Origin: CAZSSM01 sp964609385
Lineage (GTDB): Bacteria; Planctomycetota; Planctomycetia; Isosphaerales; Isosphaeraceae
DNA: 64,000 nucleotides
Assembly: GCA_964609385.1 (NCBI GenBank)
Contig: CAZSSM010000006.1
Span: 76,088 to 140,087 of the forward strand
Direction of reading: 5' to 3'
Made by a program: the position numbers and the translations under genes. How positions within the stretch are numbered: the stretch's first letter is position 1; every line of letters begins with the position of its first letter. Of this stretch, positions 34,683-43,091 are shown in pieces. The notes under the pieces were generated by a model, which saw only the letters and a list, made by a program, of their open reading frames with translations, did no database searches and was not told the DNA's origin.

Positions 34683-35618
34683 ATGGCTTCGATTCCAGGG
34701 GACGGTTCGCCGGGCGATCGCGAAGTGTCGGGGGTCGCGCCGACCGGGGCGTGTCAGCGACGGGTGCGTGTTCTGGAGAACCGTCCGATCGCGCGCGATA
34801 CCTATCAGTTGCGGGTCGAGTGTCCCGAGATCGCCCAGGCGATTCGACCCGGGCAGTTCGTCATGGTCCGACCCTTGGTCGGCGACGGGGTCGGTTACGA
34901 CCCGTTGCTGGGCCGACCGTTGGCCCTTTACGACACGGCCCTGAACGACTCGGGAGACCCCTTCGGCTTCGATGTCGTCTACCTCGTCCATGGTCGAGGG
35001 ACACGGACGTTGTCTCGGGCGCGAGTGGACGACTGGGCCTCGGTCTGGGGACCGCTGGGCAACGGATTCGCCGAACAGCCGGGCGCCGGGCCGATCGCCC
35101 TGGTCGCCGGAGGGATCGGCCAGACCCCGTTCCTCGCTTTGGCCCATTGGTATCGCGGCGCCAAACGTTACGGGACGAGTTCGAATCAATCTGTGGGAGT
35201 CCACCCACCGACTCCTCGATCGGGCCCAATCACCCTCTATTATGGGGTCCGATCGGCCGACCTATTCGCCGGGCTGGACGACTTCGAGGCGGCGGGCGTG
35301 GAACTCCGGCTCATCACCGATGACGGATCTTCCGGCACCCAGGGCTTCGTCACCGATCTGTTGGAAACGGACCTCAAGGACGGCCGATCGTTCTCGCTCT
35401 GTCTCGGTTGCGGGCCGACGCCGATGCTTCGGACCCTCAAGCACCTCGTCCAACGCCGAGGGCTGGCCTGCCAGATCTCGGTGGAAAACCCGATGGCCTG
35501 CGGCTTCGGCGCTTGCTTCAGTTGCGTCGTCCCGGTCCGCCAAGCCGACGGTCGCGTGGACTTGAAGCGCTCCTGCGTTGAAGGTCCGATCTTCGACGCC
35601 GCCACCATCGAGATCTGA
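34683..35618 (+). CDS. pyrK: Dihydroorotate dehydrogenase electron-transfer subunit (PyrK type)
   Basis: 311 residues from the ATG at 34683, ten bases after the previous stop. It has a ferredoxin-reductase-like FAD domain (RPGQFVMVRP, about 59-68, and RPLALYD), an NAD-type domain (LVAGGIGQTPF, about 140-150, and a CGPTPML segment), and a C-terminal [2Fe-2S] site with Cys-x4-Cys-x2-Cys in MACGFGACFSC near 272-281 and a fourth Cys in RSCVEGP. PyrK passes electrons from PyrD to NAD+ in pyrimidine synthesis. An insertion of about 15 residues near 165-180 is unusual. No pyrD lies beside it. The stop codon abuts the stop of the next, convergent gene. Confidence 0.87.
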   Translation: MASIPGDGSPGDREVSGVAPTGACQRRVRVLENRPIARDTYQLRVECPEIAQAIRPGQFVMVRPLVGDGVGYDPLLGRPLALYDTALNDSGDPFGFDVVYLVHGRGTRTLSRARVDDWASVWGPLGNGFAEQPGAGPIALVAGGIGQTPFLALAHWYRGAKRYGTSSNQSVGVHPPTPRSGPITLYYGVRSADLFAGLDDFEAAGVELRLITDDGSSGTQGFVTDLLETDLKDGRSFSLCLGCGPTPMLRTLKHLVQRRGLACQISVENPMACGFGACFSCVVPVRQADGRVDLKRSCVEGPIFDAATIEI

Positions 35619-36377
35619 TCAGCCCGGGGGTTTGCGGGCTTCGAGCTTGTCGCGGAGCCGCGCTGCGACCTCGTAGTTCTCCGAGGCGATCGCCTCGTCG
35701 AGTTGTTCGCGGAGCGTCTTCGTGACCTCGAAGTTCTTGCGCAGTTCGCCGTCGAGGCGGCGGAGCTGTTCGATCAACGCTTGGTCCGTGTCTTCATCGT
35801 TGAAGGGATCGTCGAACCAGGTCTGGCGATGCTCGTCGAGCCGGGCGATGCCTTGACGAACCGCATCGACGGAGTCTTCGTAGCGATGATTCTCCAAGGC
35901 GAGCGCGGCACGGGCTTGAGTTTGGTGATAGAGGACGAGTCCTCGGAGCCGCTCGTGGGCGGTGACATAGTCGGGATCGTCACAGTGCTCGGTGACGAAA
36001 TCCATCAGTCGTAGGGTATGTTCGGCATCGCGGAGGGCGCGGTCATAACGGTGCAGGGCCAGCCAGGCCATTCGCCGGTGGTAGTACTGGACGAACTCAC
36101 GATCCGCCTCCTCGCGGTCCTCGTTGGAAAGAGTCCAGGGCTGCTCGAGGTAGGCAGCGCGATCCTGAATCGTGACCATATAGTCGAGATAGGTCTCATG
36201 GCCGTGCGGGCGAGAGCCATCGGGCCGATCGCTGGTCTCGATCTGGAGGATCCCCAGCTCGACCCGGATCTGGAGTACCATCCGGCCGTCGCCAGCCTTC
36301 ACCTCGCGGGCCTGGAGTTCCTGATGATCGGTTCGGAGGGGCCAGTTCCGAAGCGCCTCGTCAATGTCGCGTCGCAT
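35619..36377 (-). CDS. UvrB/UvrC-motif protein of unknown function
   Basis: 252 residues from the ATG at 36377, which has GAGG six bases before it; an ATG at 36440 lacks a ribosome-binding site. The last 30 residues (LREQLDEAIASENYEVAARL) form a UvrB/UvrC motif, a helical hairpin for protein contact also found in McsA and ClpC. The middle part is helical with tetratricopeptide-like stretches (about 100-200). No DNA repair domain is present, so an adaptor role is more likely than nuclease activity. Its stop codon directly abuts that of pyrK. Confidence 0.72.
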   Translation of the reverse strand: MRRDIDEALRNWPLRTDHQELQAREVKAGDGRMVLQIRVELGILQIETSDRPDGSRPHGHETYLDYMVTIQDRAAYLEQPWTLSNEDREEADREFVQYYHRRMAWLALHRYDRALRDAEHTLRLMDFVTEHCDDPDYVTAHERLRGLVLYHQTQARAALALENHRYEDSVDAVRQGIARLDEHRQTWFDDPFNDEDTDQALIEQLRRLDGELRKNFEVTKTLREQLDEAIASENYEVAARLRDKLEARKPPG

Positions 36378-36583
36378 CTCGTGCCTCACCCCTCGGTCGA
36401 TTATCGGAGAGACGGTTTCGTCTCGATTTGTATGCGTCATTATAGGCGGAAGGTCATGCCGGTGGACTCGGATCGCAATGAGCATCGCTCCGATGATCCG
36501 AACGACGTGCTCGACCACGCATTCTCGGACCCGCATCGAAATCCCCGGGAAACCATGCCTCCGGACGATCGAGGAGTCGAACC

Positions 36584-37930
36584 ATCGTCACCAACGAAGT
36601 CTCGATACGACAACGCATCGCGCATCTGCTCGATCAGATCCCGATCATCGACCCGCACACGCACCTTCACGTAGATCGACCCGCTGCGCGCAACCTGGCC
36701 GATCTGCTGAGCTATCACTGGGTCCAGTCCGAACTGATCGCCGTGGGTCTCGATCCGTCGACCCTCGACCCGTCACGGTCCGTCGAAGAACGGGTCCTCG
36801 GGATGCTGCCGTATCTCAAGCGGATGCGCAACACGGCGATGAGCTGGTCGCTCCGTCGAATTCTCGGCGACCTGTTCGACGTCCAGGTGCGCGATCTGGA
36901 CGAGGCGACCGCGCTGGAACTGATCGGTCGGGTCGATGCGACCGGTCGGGATCCGGATTGGCCCAACCGCGTGCTCCGCGATCGCGCCGGCATCGTCCAT
37001 CACGTCACCAGCCTGGGCAACGCCTCAGAAGTCGGCCGCGAACGCCCCGACCACGTCGAGTTCATGCTCGACCTGCATTACCTGTTCTGCCCCGGCGTGG
37101 CGACCGACCTGACCCCGTTCTTCCAAGGGCGGACGACCCGTGCCGCGTACCTGGATGCCCTGGAGACGGTCTTTGCGACGGAACTCGGCTCATCCCAGCA
37201 GTTGACGACGGCGGTCGCCGATTGGCTCGATCAAACCGTTCAGGGTCCGGTCCGGTTCTCGAACACGTTCCTACCGATCGAGCAACGGTTCGCTGCACCC
37301 GATTCGGGTCGGGTCGACGCGATCCTCAGCCGGGGTGGGCCTCGTGATGGCCTGACCGACGAGGAGATCGACGAGCTGGTCGCCGCGGTGACCTGGGCGA
37401 TCCTGGGTTGGCACCACGAGCACCGCAAAGCGCTCCAGATCGCCGTGGGGGCCGAGTACTTCATCTGCGACGGCAAGAGCATTGTCCGCGCCCAGGAATC
37501 CTGGTTCACCCAGATGTGTCGTGTCTTCCACACCTTCGGCGGGGCGCGGTTCGACATCATGCTGGCCACCGAGAGCATGGCCCAGGAGCTGGCTGTGGTC
37601 TGCCGGCAATTTCCGAACGTCTACGCCTCGGGATACTGGTGGCACGCGTTCGTCCCCGAGATCATCCGACGAACCGTCGCCTTGCGCACCCAGATCGCCC
37701 CGATGACCAAGTGGTCGGGATTCCTCTCCGACGCCTACACCGTGGAATGGACCTACGGCAAGCTGCAAGTCGTCCACGGCGCGATGAGTGACGCCCTGGC
37801 TGGGCAAATCGAGGCGGGGGCACTGGACGAGGACGATCTACCCGAACTCCTTCATCAGATCCTCCACGAATCCCCCAAAGCCCTCTACGAACTCAATCCG
37901 CAAGTGGGATCCGGTGGAGATCGGACCTGA
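36584..37930 (+). CDS. Glucuronate isomerase-like protein (UxaC/amidohydrolase superfamily), probable AUC start
   Basis: 448 residues if translation begins at the ATC at 36584, which has a perfect GAGGAG seven bases before it. No ATG, GTG or TTG exists in this frame between the stop at 36494 and the GTG at 36743, and the GTG lies after the metal-binding PHTHLH motif (His25, His27), so starting there would delete it. Further family features are the GWHHEHRKALQ region, FPNVYASGYWWHAF near 345, and SDAYTVEWTYGK near 385. UxaC isomerises glucuronate and galacturonate to keto-uronates; related proteins have other substrates. A sequence error turning ATG to ATC is the main alternative. Confidence 0.75.
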   Translation: MVTNEVSIRQRIAHLLDQIPIIDPHTHLHVDRPAARNLADLLSYHWVQSELIAVGLDPSTLDPSRSVEERVLGMLPYLKRMRNTAMSWSLRRILGDLFDVQVRDLDEATALELIGRVDATGRDPDWPNRVLRDRAGIVHHVTSLGNASEVGRERPDHVEFMLDLHYLFCPGVATDLTPFFQGRTTRAAYLDALETVFATELGSSQQLTTAVADWLDQTVQGPVRFSNTFLPIEQRFAAPDSGRVDAILSRGGPRDGLTDEEIDELVAAVTWAILGWHHEHRKALQIAVGAEYFICDGKSIVRAQESWFTQMCRVFHTFGGARFDIMLATESMAQELAVVCRQFPNVYASGYWWHAFVPEIIRRTVALRTQIAPMTKWSGFLSDAYTVEWTYGKLQVVHGAMSDALAGQIEAGALDEDDLPELLHQILHESPKALYELNPQVGSGGDRT

Positions 37931-38090
37931 ACCGTTCCCACCCGAGGGGGATGACCGTCCCCATGAGGAGAGGGGAATGCCGACGCTCCTCATGCGATGT
38001 GGGCGAAGGGTTCAGATGCGTTTCGCCCTCGATCCTCCGACGGGTCAGCGAGCTCGGTGTTTCTCTCCGGTCCGCCCAATGAACCGAAAC

Positions 38091-38119
38091 TTGCCCTGGC
38101 GTGTCCGAACCGATATAAA
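38091..38119 (+). promoter_or_regulatory. sigma70-like promoter of tRNA-Lys
   Basis: TTGCCC (38091-38096) and TATAAA (38114-38119) with an optimal 17-base spacer; the expected start of transcription is a few bases before the tRNA at 38133. Confidence 0.65.
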
Positions 38120-38132
38120 TCCCCGTATCGAC

Positions 38133-38205
<73 letters not shown>

Positions 38206-38666
38206 CTGATCAAGCCGTGCGACGGAGCATCGCAGATCGTAATCCGATATGGATTTACGCTCGACCAACTTAGCATCGAGTCGGGTCGGACTGCGGCAAG
38301 CCTTACTCGATTGCTTCCGATGTGTCCAAGATCCGTGGCCTGCTCAGCTTTGCCCGGTCACATCGAATTCATTCGATGAGATCCTTCTCCGGAATCCTTG
38401 GTCCAATCGGTACAACTCGGGTCAACCAACCTCAACTCCGCCAAGATCGAAGTTATCCAAATGCGTATTATCCAGATCAACACCTTTTCGATCCAAAACG
38501 TTTTTCAATAAGTGCTCACCCGACACACGCCAGGTATATTGTCGACCAAACATTCTAACACAAATTAATACCAAAAAAATTACACGGCAGACTCGGTTCG
38601 CCTGTGCGTGCTGTTCTCGAACGGCCTGCCACCCCACGGTACAATGTCTCCCAAAGGAGGTGGCCT
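38206..38666. other. AT-richer intergenic region downstream of tRNA-Lys
   Basis: 460 bases with lower GC than the surroundings, mostly at 38440-38590. Frames present on both strands are short and not protein-like. No copy of the tRNA 3' end that would mark an integrated element was seen. Confidence 0.4.
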
Positions 38667-39401
38667 ATGCCGATCCACGACTGGACCCGGGTCTCGGCCG
38701 GCGGGTTCCACAACTTCCACCAAGATTGGACCATCGAGATCTATCGGACCCTCAATCGCGGGGTGCTCCCAACCGGATACGCCGCCTACGTTGACCTCCG
38801 CGTCAGTGGTCTTGAGCCAGACGTCGTCGCCATCCAGTCTGATCCTCCGGCAACGCTCAGAGGTGGCCAGGCCGTCGCCGAGGCCCCGCCGAAGTCTCGA
38901 CAAGTCGCGCGGGTGGAGTCCGAGGCGTCCGCCTACGCTCGACGGGCTAACCGGATCTCGATCCGTCACGAGTTCGGCGCCGTTGTGGCGATCCTCGAGG
39001 TCCTCTCGCCCGGCAACAAGGACAGTCGGCACGCGATCGGAGCGTTCCTGTCCAAGGCCGTCGACTTCCTCCGCAACGGCGTGCACCTGCTGATCATCGA
39101 CCTCTTCCCTCCAACGCCCCGGGATCCGTCGGGAATCCACCAAGCGCTCTGGGAATACCTGACCGACGATCCGTTCGAGCCGCGTCCTTCGGACAAGCCA
39201 TTGACGGTGGCCAGCTACGATGCCGGGAACGGCCTGACCGCCTACGTCGACCCATTGGCCGTGGGCGATCCATTACCGGACGCGCCCCTGTTCCTGACGC
39301 CAGGGTGGTATATCGAGATCCCCTTGGAGCGCTCCTACATGGCCGCCTGGGACGGAACCCCGATGCCTATCCGTGATCGCGTGGCAATTATGCGGCAATA
39401 A
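38667..39401 (+). CDS. DUF4058 family protein
   Basis: 244 residues from the ATG at 38667, preceded by the strong ribosome-binding site AAAGGAGGTGG. The start MPIHDWTRV and the FHNFHQDW segment are typical of this family, common in planctomycetes and cyanobacteria. In the middle VVAILEVLSPGNK (about 111-123) looks like the E-x-L-S-P-x-N-K part of a PD-(D/E)xK nuclease-like fold, similar to Uma2/DUF820 proteins. No experimental role is known to me. It stands alone between two AT-rich stretches. Confidence 0.8.
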   Translation: MPIHDWTRVSAGGFHNFHQDWTIEIYRTLNRGVLPTGYAAYVDLRVSGLEPDVVAIQSDPPATLRGGQAVAEAPPKSRQVARVESEASAYARRANRISIRHEFGAVVAILEVLSPGNKDSRHAIGAFLSKAVDFLRNGVHLLIIDLFPPTPRDPSGIHQALWEYLTDDPFEPRPSDKPLTVASYDAGNGLTAYVDPLAVGDPLPDAPLFLTPGWYIEIPLERSYMAAWDGTPMPIRDRVAIMRQ

Positions 39402-39537
39402 TTGTTTTTCAAAAAAAACGACATGGTTGCGATGTCGATGATGTGTTCAGTCTCAACCGGCGGCACCGCACGCCTTGACAATACACTGACACTTGAAGAA
39501 ACACACAAATCAAAACATATATTTTCTAGAAGACTAT

Positions 39538-40263
39538 TTACAAAAATGACCACTGGCCGGTTTGGGCAACGATTAGGCCCAGGGTCAGGTTGGCCACCGC
39601 ATGGCTGATCAGACAGGACCAAAGGCGGCCCGACCAGGCTAATAGGGCCGACCAGGCCAGGCCCGTCAACAGCGCCGCCAGCCATTCGGGATGGGTGAGC
39701 GTGAAGAGTACCGCCGTCAACCCGCCGGCCAACGGAGTCACGCGACCCGTGGGCACGTCCGCGAAGCGATCGGGATCGATGATATACCGCATGATCAGGC
39801 TGCGAACGAACAACTCTTCGAGCAGAGGGACCACCAGGACCAGCCCGAGTCCTCGGACCACGGCGAATCCGATTCGTTGAGCCGGCTCAAGGGTGGTCGG
39901 ATCGAACCCGGTCCGCTGGCCGAGAAAGTCGAAGTGGGGATAGTACGGGTCACCGAAGACCCAGCCGAAACCGATCCCGACGCCCAACGACAACGAGGCC
40001 CCGGCGACCGCCCAGGTCGGCACCGACCGCCTCGGCTCATAGACGCGCACGAAGCTGGCCAAGGCCGGCCGACACCAGAACAGCGTCGCCACCACCAGAG
40101 CCATCTTGATGGTGTAGGCGAGCAGGTACCGGCCTCCGTCGATCGCGCCCGAGTCGGTCGTCGCCAGCCAAGCTTCGAGCTGCGTGGCCACCAAGAAGAC
40201 GACCATCGGGGCCGCATACGCGGTAGCCGGACGCTTCACGGGGTCGATTCGCAATGCGTTCAT
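39538..40263 (-). CDS. CPBP-family intramembrane metalloprotease, exosortase-associated type
   Basis: 241 residues, six to seven hydrophobic segments. The Abi/CAAX protease motifs are present: Glu149-Glu150 with Arg154 in LEELFVRS, His191 in TLTHPEW and His221 in ISHAVAN. The end, ANLTLGLIVAQTGQWSFL, resembles the subgroup often found with exosortase/PEP-CTERM systems (TIGR03008-like). Members cleave within or near membranes. No exosortase gene is in this window. The region downstream (39402-39537) is AT-rich and without a gene. Confidence 0.83.
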   Translation of the reverse strand: MNALRIDPVKRPATAYAAPMVVFLVATQLEAWLATTDSGAIDGGRYLLAYTIKMALVVATLFWCRPALASFVRVYEPRRSVPTWAVAGASLSLGVGIGFGWVFGDPYYPHFDFLGQRTGFDPTTLEPAQRIGFAVVRGLGLVLVVPLLEELFVRSLIMRYIIDPDRFADVPTGRVTPLAGGLTAVLFTLTHPEWLAALLTGLAWSALLAWSGRLWSCLISHAVANLTLGLIVAQTGQWSFL

Positions 40264-40368
40264 GGTCGGGCATTCATCAATAAGGAGCAGGGGAGTTCGA
40301 TGAGCGGGTCGCGCTGAGAACTGAATGAGTTCGGACGTCCGAACATCGACCCACGCCAGGATCCCTCA

Positions 40369-41907
40369 TCAGACCTGGACTGGGTCGGAGGTGGGGACCT
40401 TCGAGGCTCGGCGATCGTGGTCCGAGATCACACCATCAGCTTTGTCGTTGCACGAGATGGCCTTGTCAACGACGACCACCGAGGCGAACCGCGAGACCGT
40501 CCGTGCCCACCAGAAGATCAGGGTCAGGCCGACCAGGAACAGGCCCAACGAGAGGCCGATCCAGAGCCCTCGGATGCCCCAACCATACGTGAAGCAAAGC
40601 AGGTAACCAACGGGCAACCCAACGAACCAGTGGGCCGTCATGTTGCTGAACATCGCCATGCTGGTATCACCAGCGCCTCGCAAGGCGCCTGTGGCGATGA
40701 CCTGGATCCCGTCCCAAAGTTGGAAGAGTGCCGCCAACCAGAGCAGGCCAACGGCCACGGCGATCGTCTCGGCGTCTCCGCTGAAGGCGCCGACGAGCGT
40801 CCGGGGCAAGAGCACGAAGACGGCTGCCGAGATCAGCGAACAGGCCACGCCGACAACCAACGCGCTCCAGCCGGCCCGCGCCGCGCGGACGGGTTGGCCG
40901 GCGCCGATGGCGTTACCCACCCGGACTGCCGCCGCCGCCGAGATCCCCAGTGGGATCATGAACGTGAAGCTCGCCAGCGACAGGGCGATCTGGTGCGCCG
41001 CGGCCTCCGAGGCGATCAGCTTCCCGCTGAGGCCGGTGGCCAACCCGAAGACCCCCACCTCCATCATCAACTGGCCCGAGATCGGCAGGCCGAGCCGTAA
41101 GAACTGTCGGTAGATCGCCGAGTCGAACCAGGCGCGGAAGGGCCCCAAGATCGCCCAGTATCGCCAAGGGCGCCACCAGCACGAGCCGAAGGCGACCAGG
41201 TAGAGCAGAAGGGCCATCGTCACGCGCGAGACGACCGTCGCCCAACCCGCGCCGGCCACGCCCAAGGCCGGCATCCCGAAATGACCGAAAATCAAGGCAT
41301 CATTGGCGATCAGATTAATCCCGTTGGACAGGATCAAGGCCATCGTGATCGGTAGGACGACTCCGATCGCCTGGAGGTGGCGCCGAAAGACCGTGTAGAA
41401 GAGCATCGGCGGCAAGCTCCAGGAGGCCGAGCCGATGTATTCCAGGGTCGAGTTGATGTACTCGGGCCGGACCTGGAGCATGCCCAACATCGGACGTCCG
41501 ACGAGGGTCAAACCGATCGCCAATGGGCTAAGTACGACGGCCAAGGTCACGCCATGCCAGAGGTAACGACGAACCAAGTCGTCGCGGCCGGCGCCGTGGG
41601 CTTGGCTGGATAAGGTGTCCAAGGCCAGCAGGATCCCCATGCCGACGATGAAGGTCCCGCTGAGGATCGCGTGGCCGATCCCAACGGCCGTCAGCTCCTC
41701 GGGGCCAAGCTTGCCGACCATCAGAATGTCGACCAGGCCCATGGCGACCCAGCCGAGTTCGGCGATCACCACCGGCGTGGCGAGGCGTGCCAGCGGTCGC
41801 AGTTCGGCGGCGATCCCAACGACGTGGTCGGTGAACGAGGTCGGGGTATCCTGTTCGAGGGATCGCGCGTCGGATTCGGCCGATTCGGGCTCGTCGGTCA
41901 TCGACAT
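40369..41907 (-). CDS. MATE-family multidrug/sodium antiporter
   Basis: 512 residues from the ATG at 41907 (GAGG about 9 bases upstream); the frame is open to 42003. Twelve hydrophobic segments lie between about residues 35 and 470, arranged as two related halves typical of MATE proteins. ATPVVIAELGWVAMGLVDILMVG-type residues begin the first half and LPISGQLMMEVGVF the second; the signature GALRGAGDTSMAM lies near 405. NorM-type transporters export cationic drugs against Na+ or H+. About 35 N-terminal and 40 C-terminal residues are extra and hydrophilic. Confidence 0.92.
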   Translation of the reverse strand: MSMTDEPESAESDARSLEQDTPTSFTDHVVGIAAELRPLARLATPVVIAELGWVAMGLVDILMVGKLGPEELTAVGIGHAILSGTFIVGMGILLALDTLSSQAHGAGRDDLVRRYLWHGVTLAVVLSPLAIGLTLVGRPMLGMLQVRPEYINSTLEYIGSASWSLPPMLFYTVFRRHLQAIGVVLPITMALILSNGINLIANDALIFGHFGMPALGVAGAGWATVVSRVTMALLLYLVAFGSCWWRPWRYWAILGPFRAWFDSAIYRQFLRLGLPISGQLMMEVGVFGLATGLSGKLIASEAAAHQIALSLASFTFMIPLGISAAAAVRVGNAIGAGQPVRAARAGWSALVVGVACSLISAAVFVLLPRTLVGAFSGDAETIAVAVGLLWLAALFQLWDGIQVIATGALRGAGDTSMAMFSNMTAHWFVGLPVGYLLCFTYGWGIRGLWIGLSLGLFLVGLTLIFWWARTVSRFASVVVVDKAISCNDKADGVISDHDRRASKVPTSDPVQV

Positions 41908-41966
41908 GGCAGTCGCCTCGCGAGCGAGAGTGAGGTGGGTTGGAATTCGCTCGCGTCGAGGGGACC

Positions 41967-42761
41967 TCAACGTGAAGAGGCCTCGCGTCGAGGAGCCGAC
42001 CAACCGTTGCGGTGGAGCGTTCGTTCGAGCGGGAGCCGGGTCTTGGGACGTGGCGGGTCAGCGGAGGTACCGACCGGGACGACGAGGGCGACCAGGTAGC
42101 GGTTCGGGATCCCCAAGATGCGTCGGACACGGACCTCGTCGAACCCTTCCATGGGACATGTGTCTAGCCCGGCGGCGCGGGCAGCCAGCATGAAATTCAT
42201 CACCGCCAACATCACCTGCTTGACCAGCCAGAACCGTCGCTGGACCGCCGGTGCCTCGGCGACCGGTCGTCGAAATCGACGGAGCGGGTCGAGCACCGCT
42301 CGGGCCAGCCAGCCCAGGCCGAGTGGACCGGTGTTGAAGGACTGATCGACGAGCCGACGCGCGATCCCGGCATATCGCGCGTCGATGCTTCGGGCCTCCA
42401 ACTCCATGGACAGAACATCCTCAAGATGGTTCGCAGCGACGTCCCGATCGCCGACGAAGACCACGGTGGCCGGGGCCTCACGGATCTGAGGCTGATTGAA
42501 GCAAGCCGAGGCGAGCCGATCCTTGAGATCCGGATCGTCGACGACGACCCAATGAGTCGGCTGGAGGTTGAAGCCGCTGGGCGCCCATCGCGAGGCATCG
42601 AGGAGCCGCTCTAGGACGCCCTCGGGAATCGGGTCGGCCACGAAGTGACGGACGGCTCGACGCGAACGGACCAGCTCCTCGAACTGATCGAGGCTCGACG
42701 GGTTCGGGGCCAGCTCCAACGACACGGGCATCTCCTCGACGGCGGCGGGTGACCCCTTCAT
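41967..42761 (-). CDS. Nitroreductase family protein
   Basis: 264 residues from the ATG at 42761 (GAAGG at 10 bases); a start at 42731 is possible. The open frame to 43490 is an antisense shadow of groEL. The FMN-binding nitroreductase fold is indicated by RSRRAVRHF near 32-40, SRWAPSGFNLQPTHWVVV near 58-75, CFNQPQIREAPATVVFV, and GLDTCPMEGFD near 205. Such enzymes reduce nitro groups or quinones with NAD(P)H. Compared with typical 180-220 residue members it has a longer middle (about 115-165). It is co-directional with the MATE gene and could share its transcript. Confidence 0.87.
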   Translation of the reverse strand: MKGSPAAVEEMPVSLELAPNPSSLDQFEELVRSRRAVRHFVADPIPEGVLERLLDASRWAPSGFNLQPTHWVVVDDPDLKDRLASACFNQPQIREAPATVVFVGDRDVAANHLEDVLSMELEARSIDARYAGIARRLVDQSFNTGPLGLGWLARAVLDPLRRFRRPVAEAPAVQRRFWLVKQVMLAVMNFMLAARAAGLDTCPMEGFDEVRVRRILGIPNRYLVALVVPVGTSADPPRPKTRLPLERTLHRNGWSAPRREASSR

Positions 42762-42843
42762 TGTGGTTCGGCCTTCATGGTTCGTCGAGGTGACGCGCAA
42801 GCCCCACCGAAGACCACCCGAGAGGTGACAGAGACCCGATCGC

Positions 42844-42866
42844 GATCCTGCCAATTCGACAGGATC
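42844..42866. promoter_or_regulatory. Inverted repeat upstream of groEL, possible operator
   Basis: GATCCTG, nine bases, CAGGATC: perfect 7-bp arms with the 9-base spacer found in CIRCE elements, but not the CIRCE sequence. It lies 225 bases before groEL in the 330-base divergent gap 42762-43091, where no other feature was seen. Confidence 0.3.
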
Positions 42867-43091
42867 TCCGGTGACACCATCTCGGACTGCTCGCCTTAAC
42901 CCGTGATGATCCCGAGCGTTACGCGCCATGTGCTCACGATGGAATGGGACTTGCATCCTGAGTCGCGTCGCGATGCGGGACCGCCGACTCTGTCGGTCCA
43001 ACCTCGTCCCACATCCCCGCATTGGCTTTCGCAGTGCATCCCCGCGCCGAGTTTCGCTCGGCCCTTCCGTCTTCATCTGGGAGCAATTGAC

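Noticed and set aside
38206..40263. Integrated element using tRNA-Lys as att site
   Set aside because: No integrase gene and no second copy of the tRNA 3' end downstream were seen.
42903..43091. N-terminal extension of GroEL by 63 residues
   Set aside because: The GTG at 43092 gives the universally conserved GroEL N-terminus and has a proper GGGAG.
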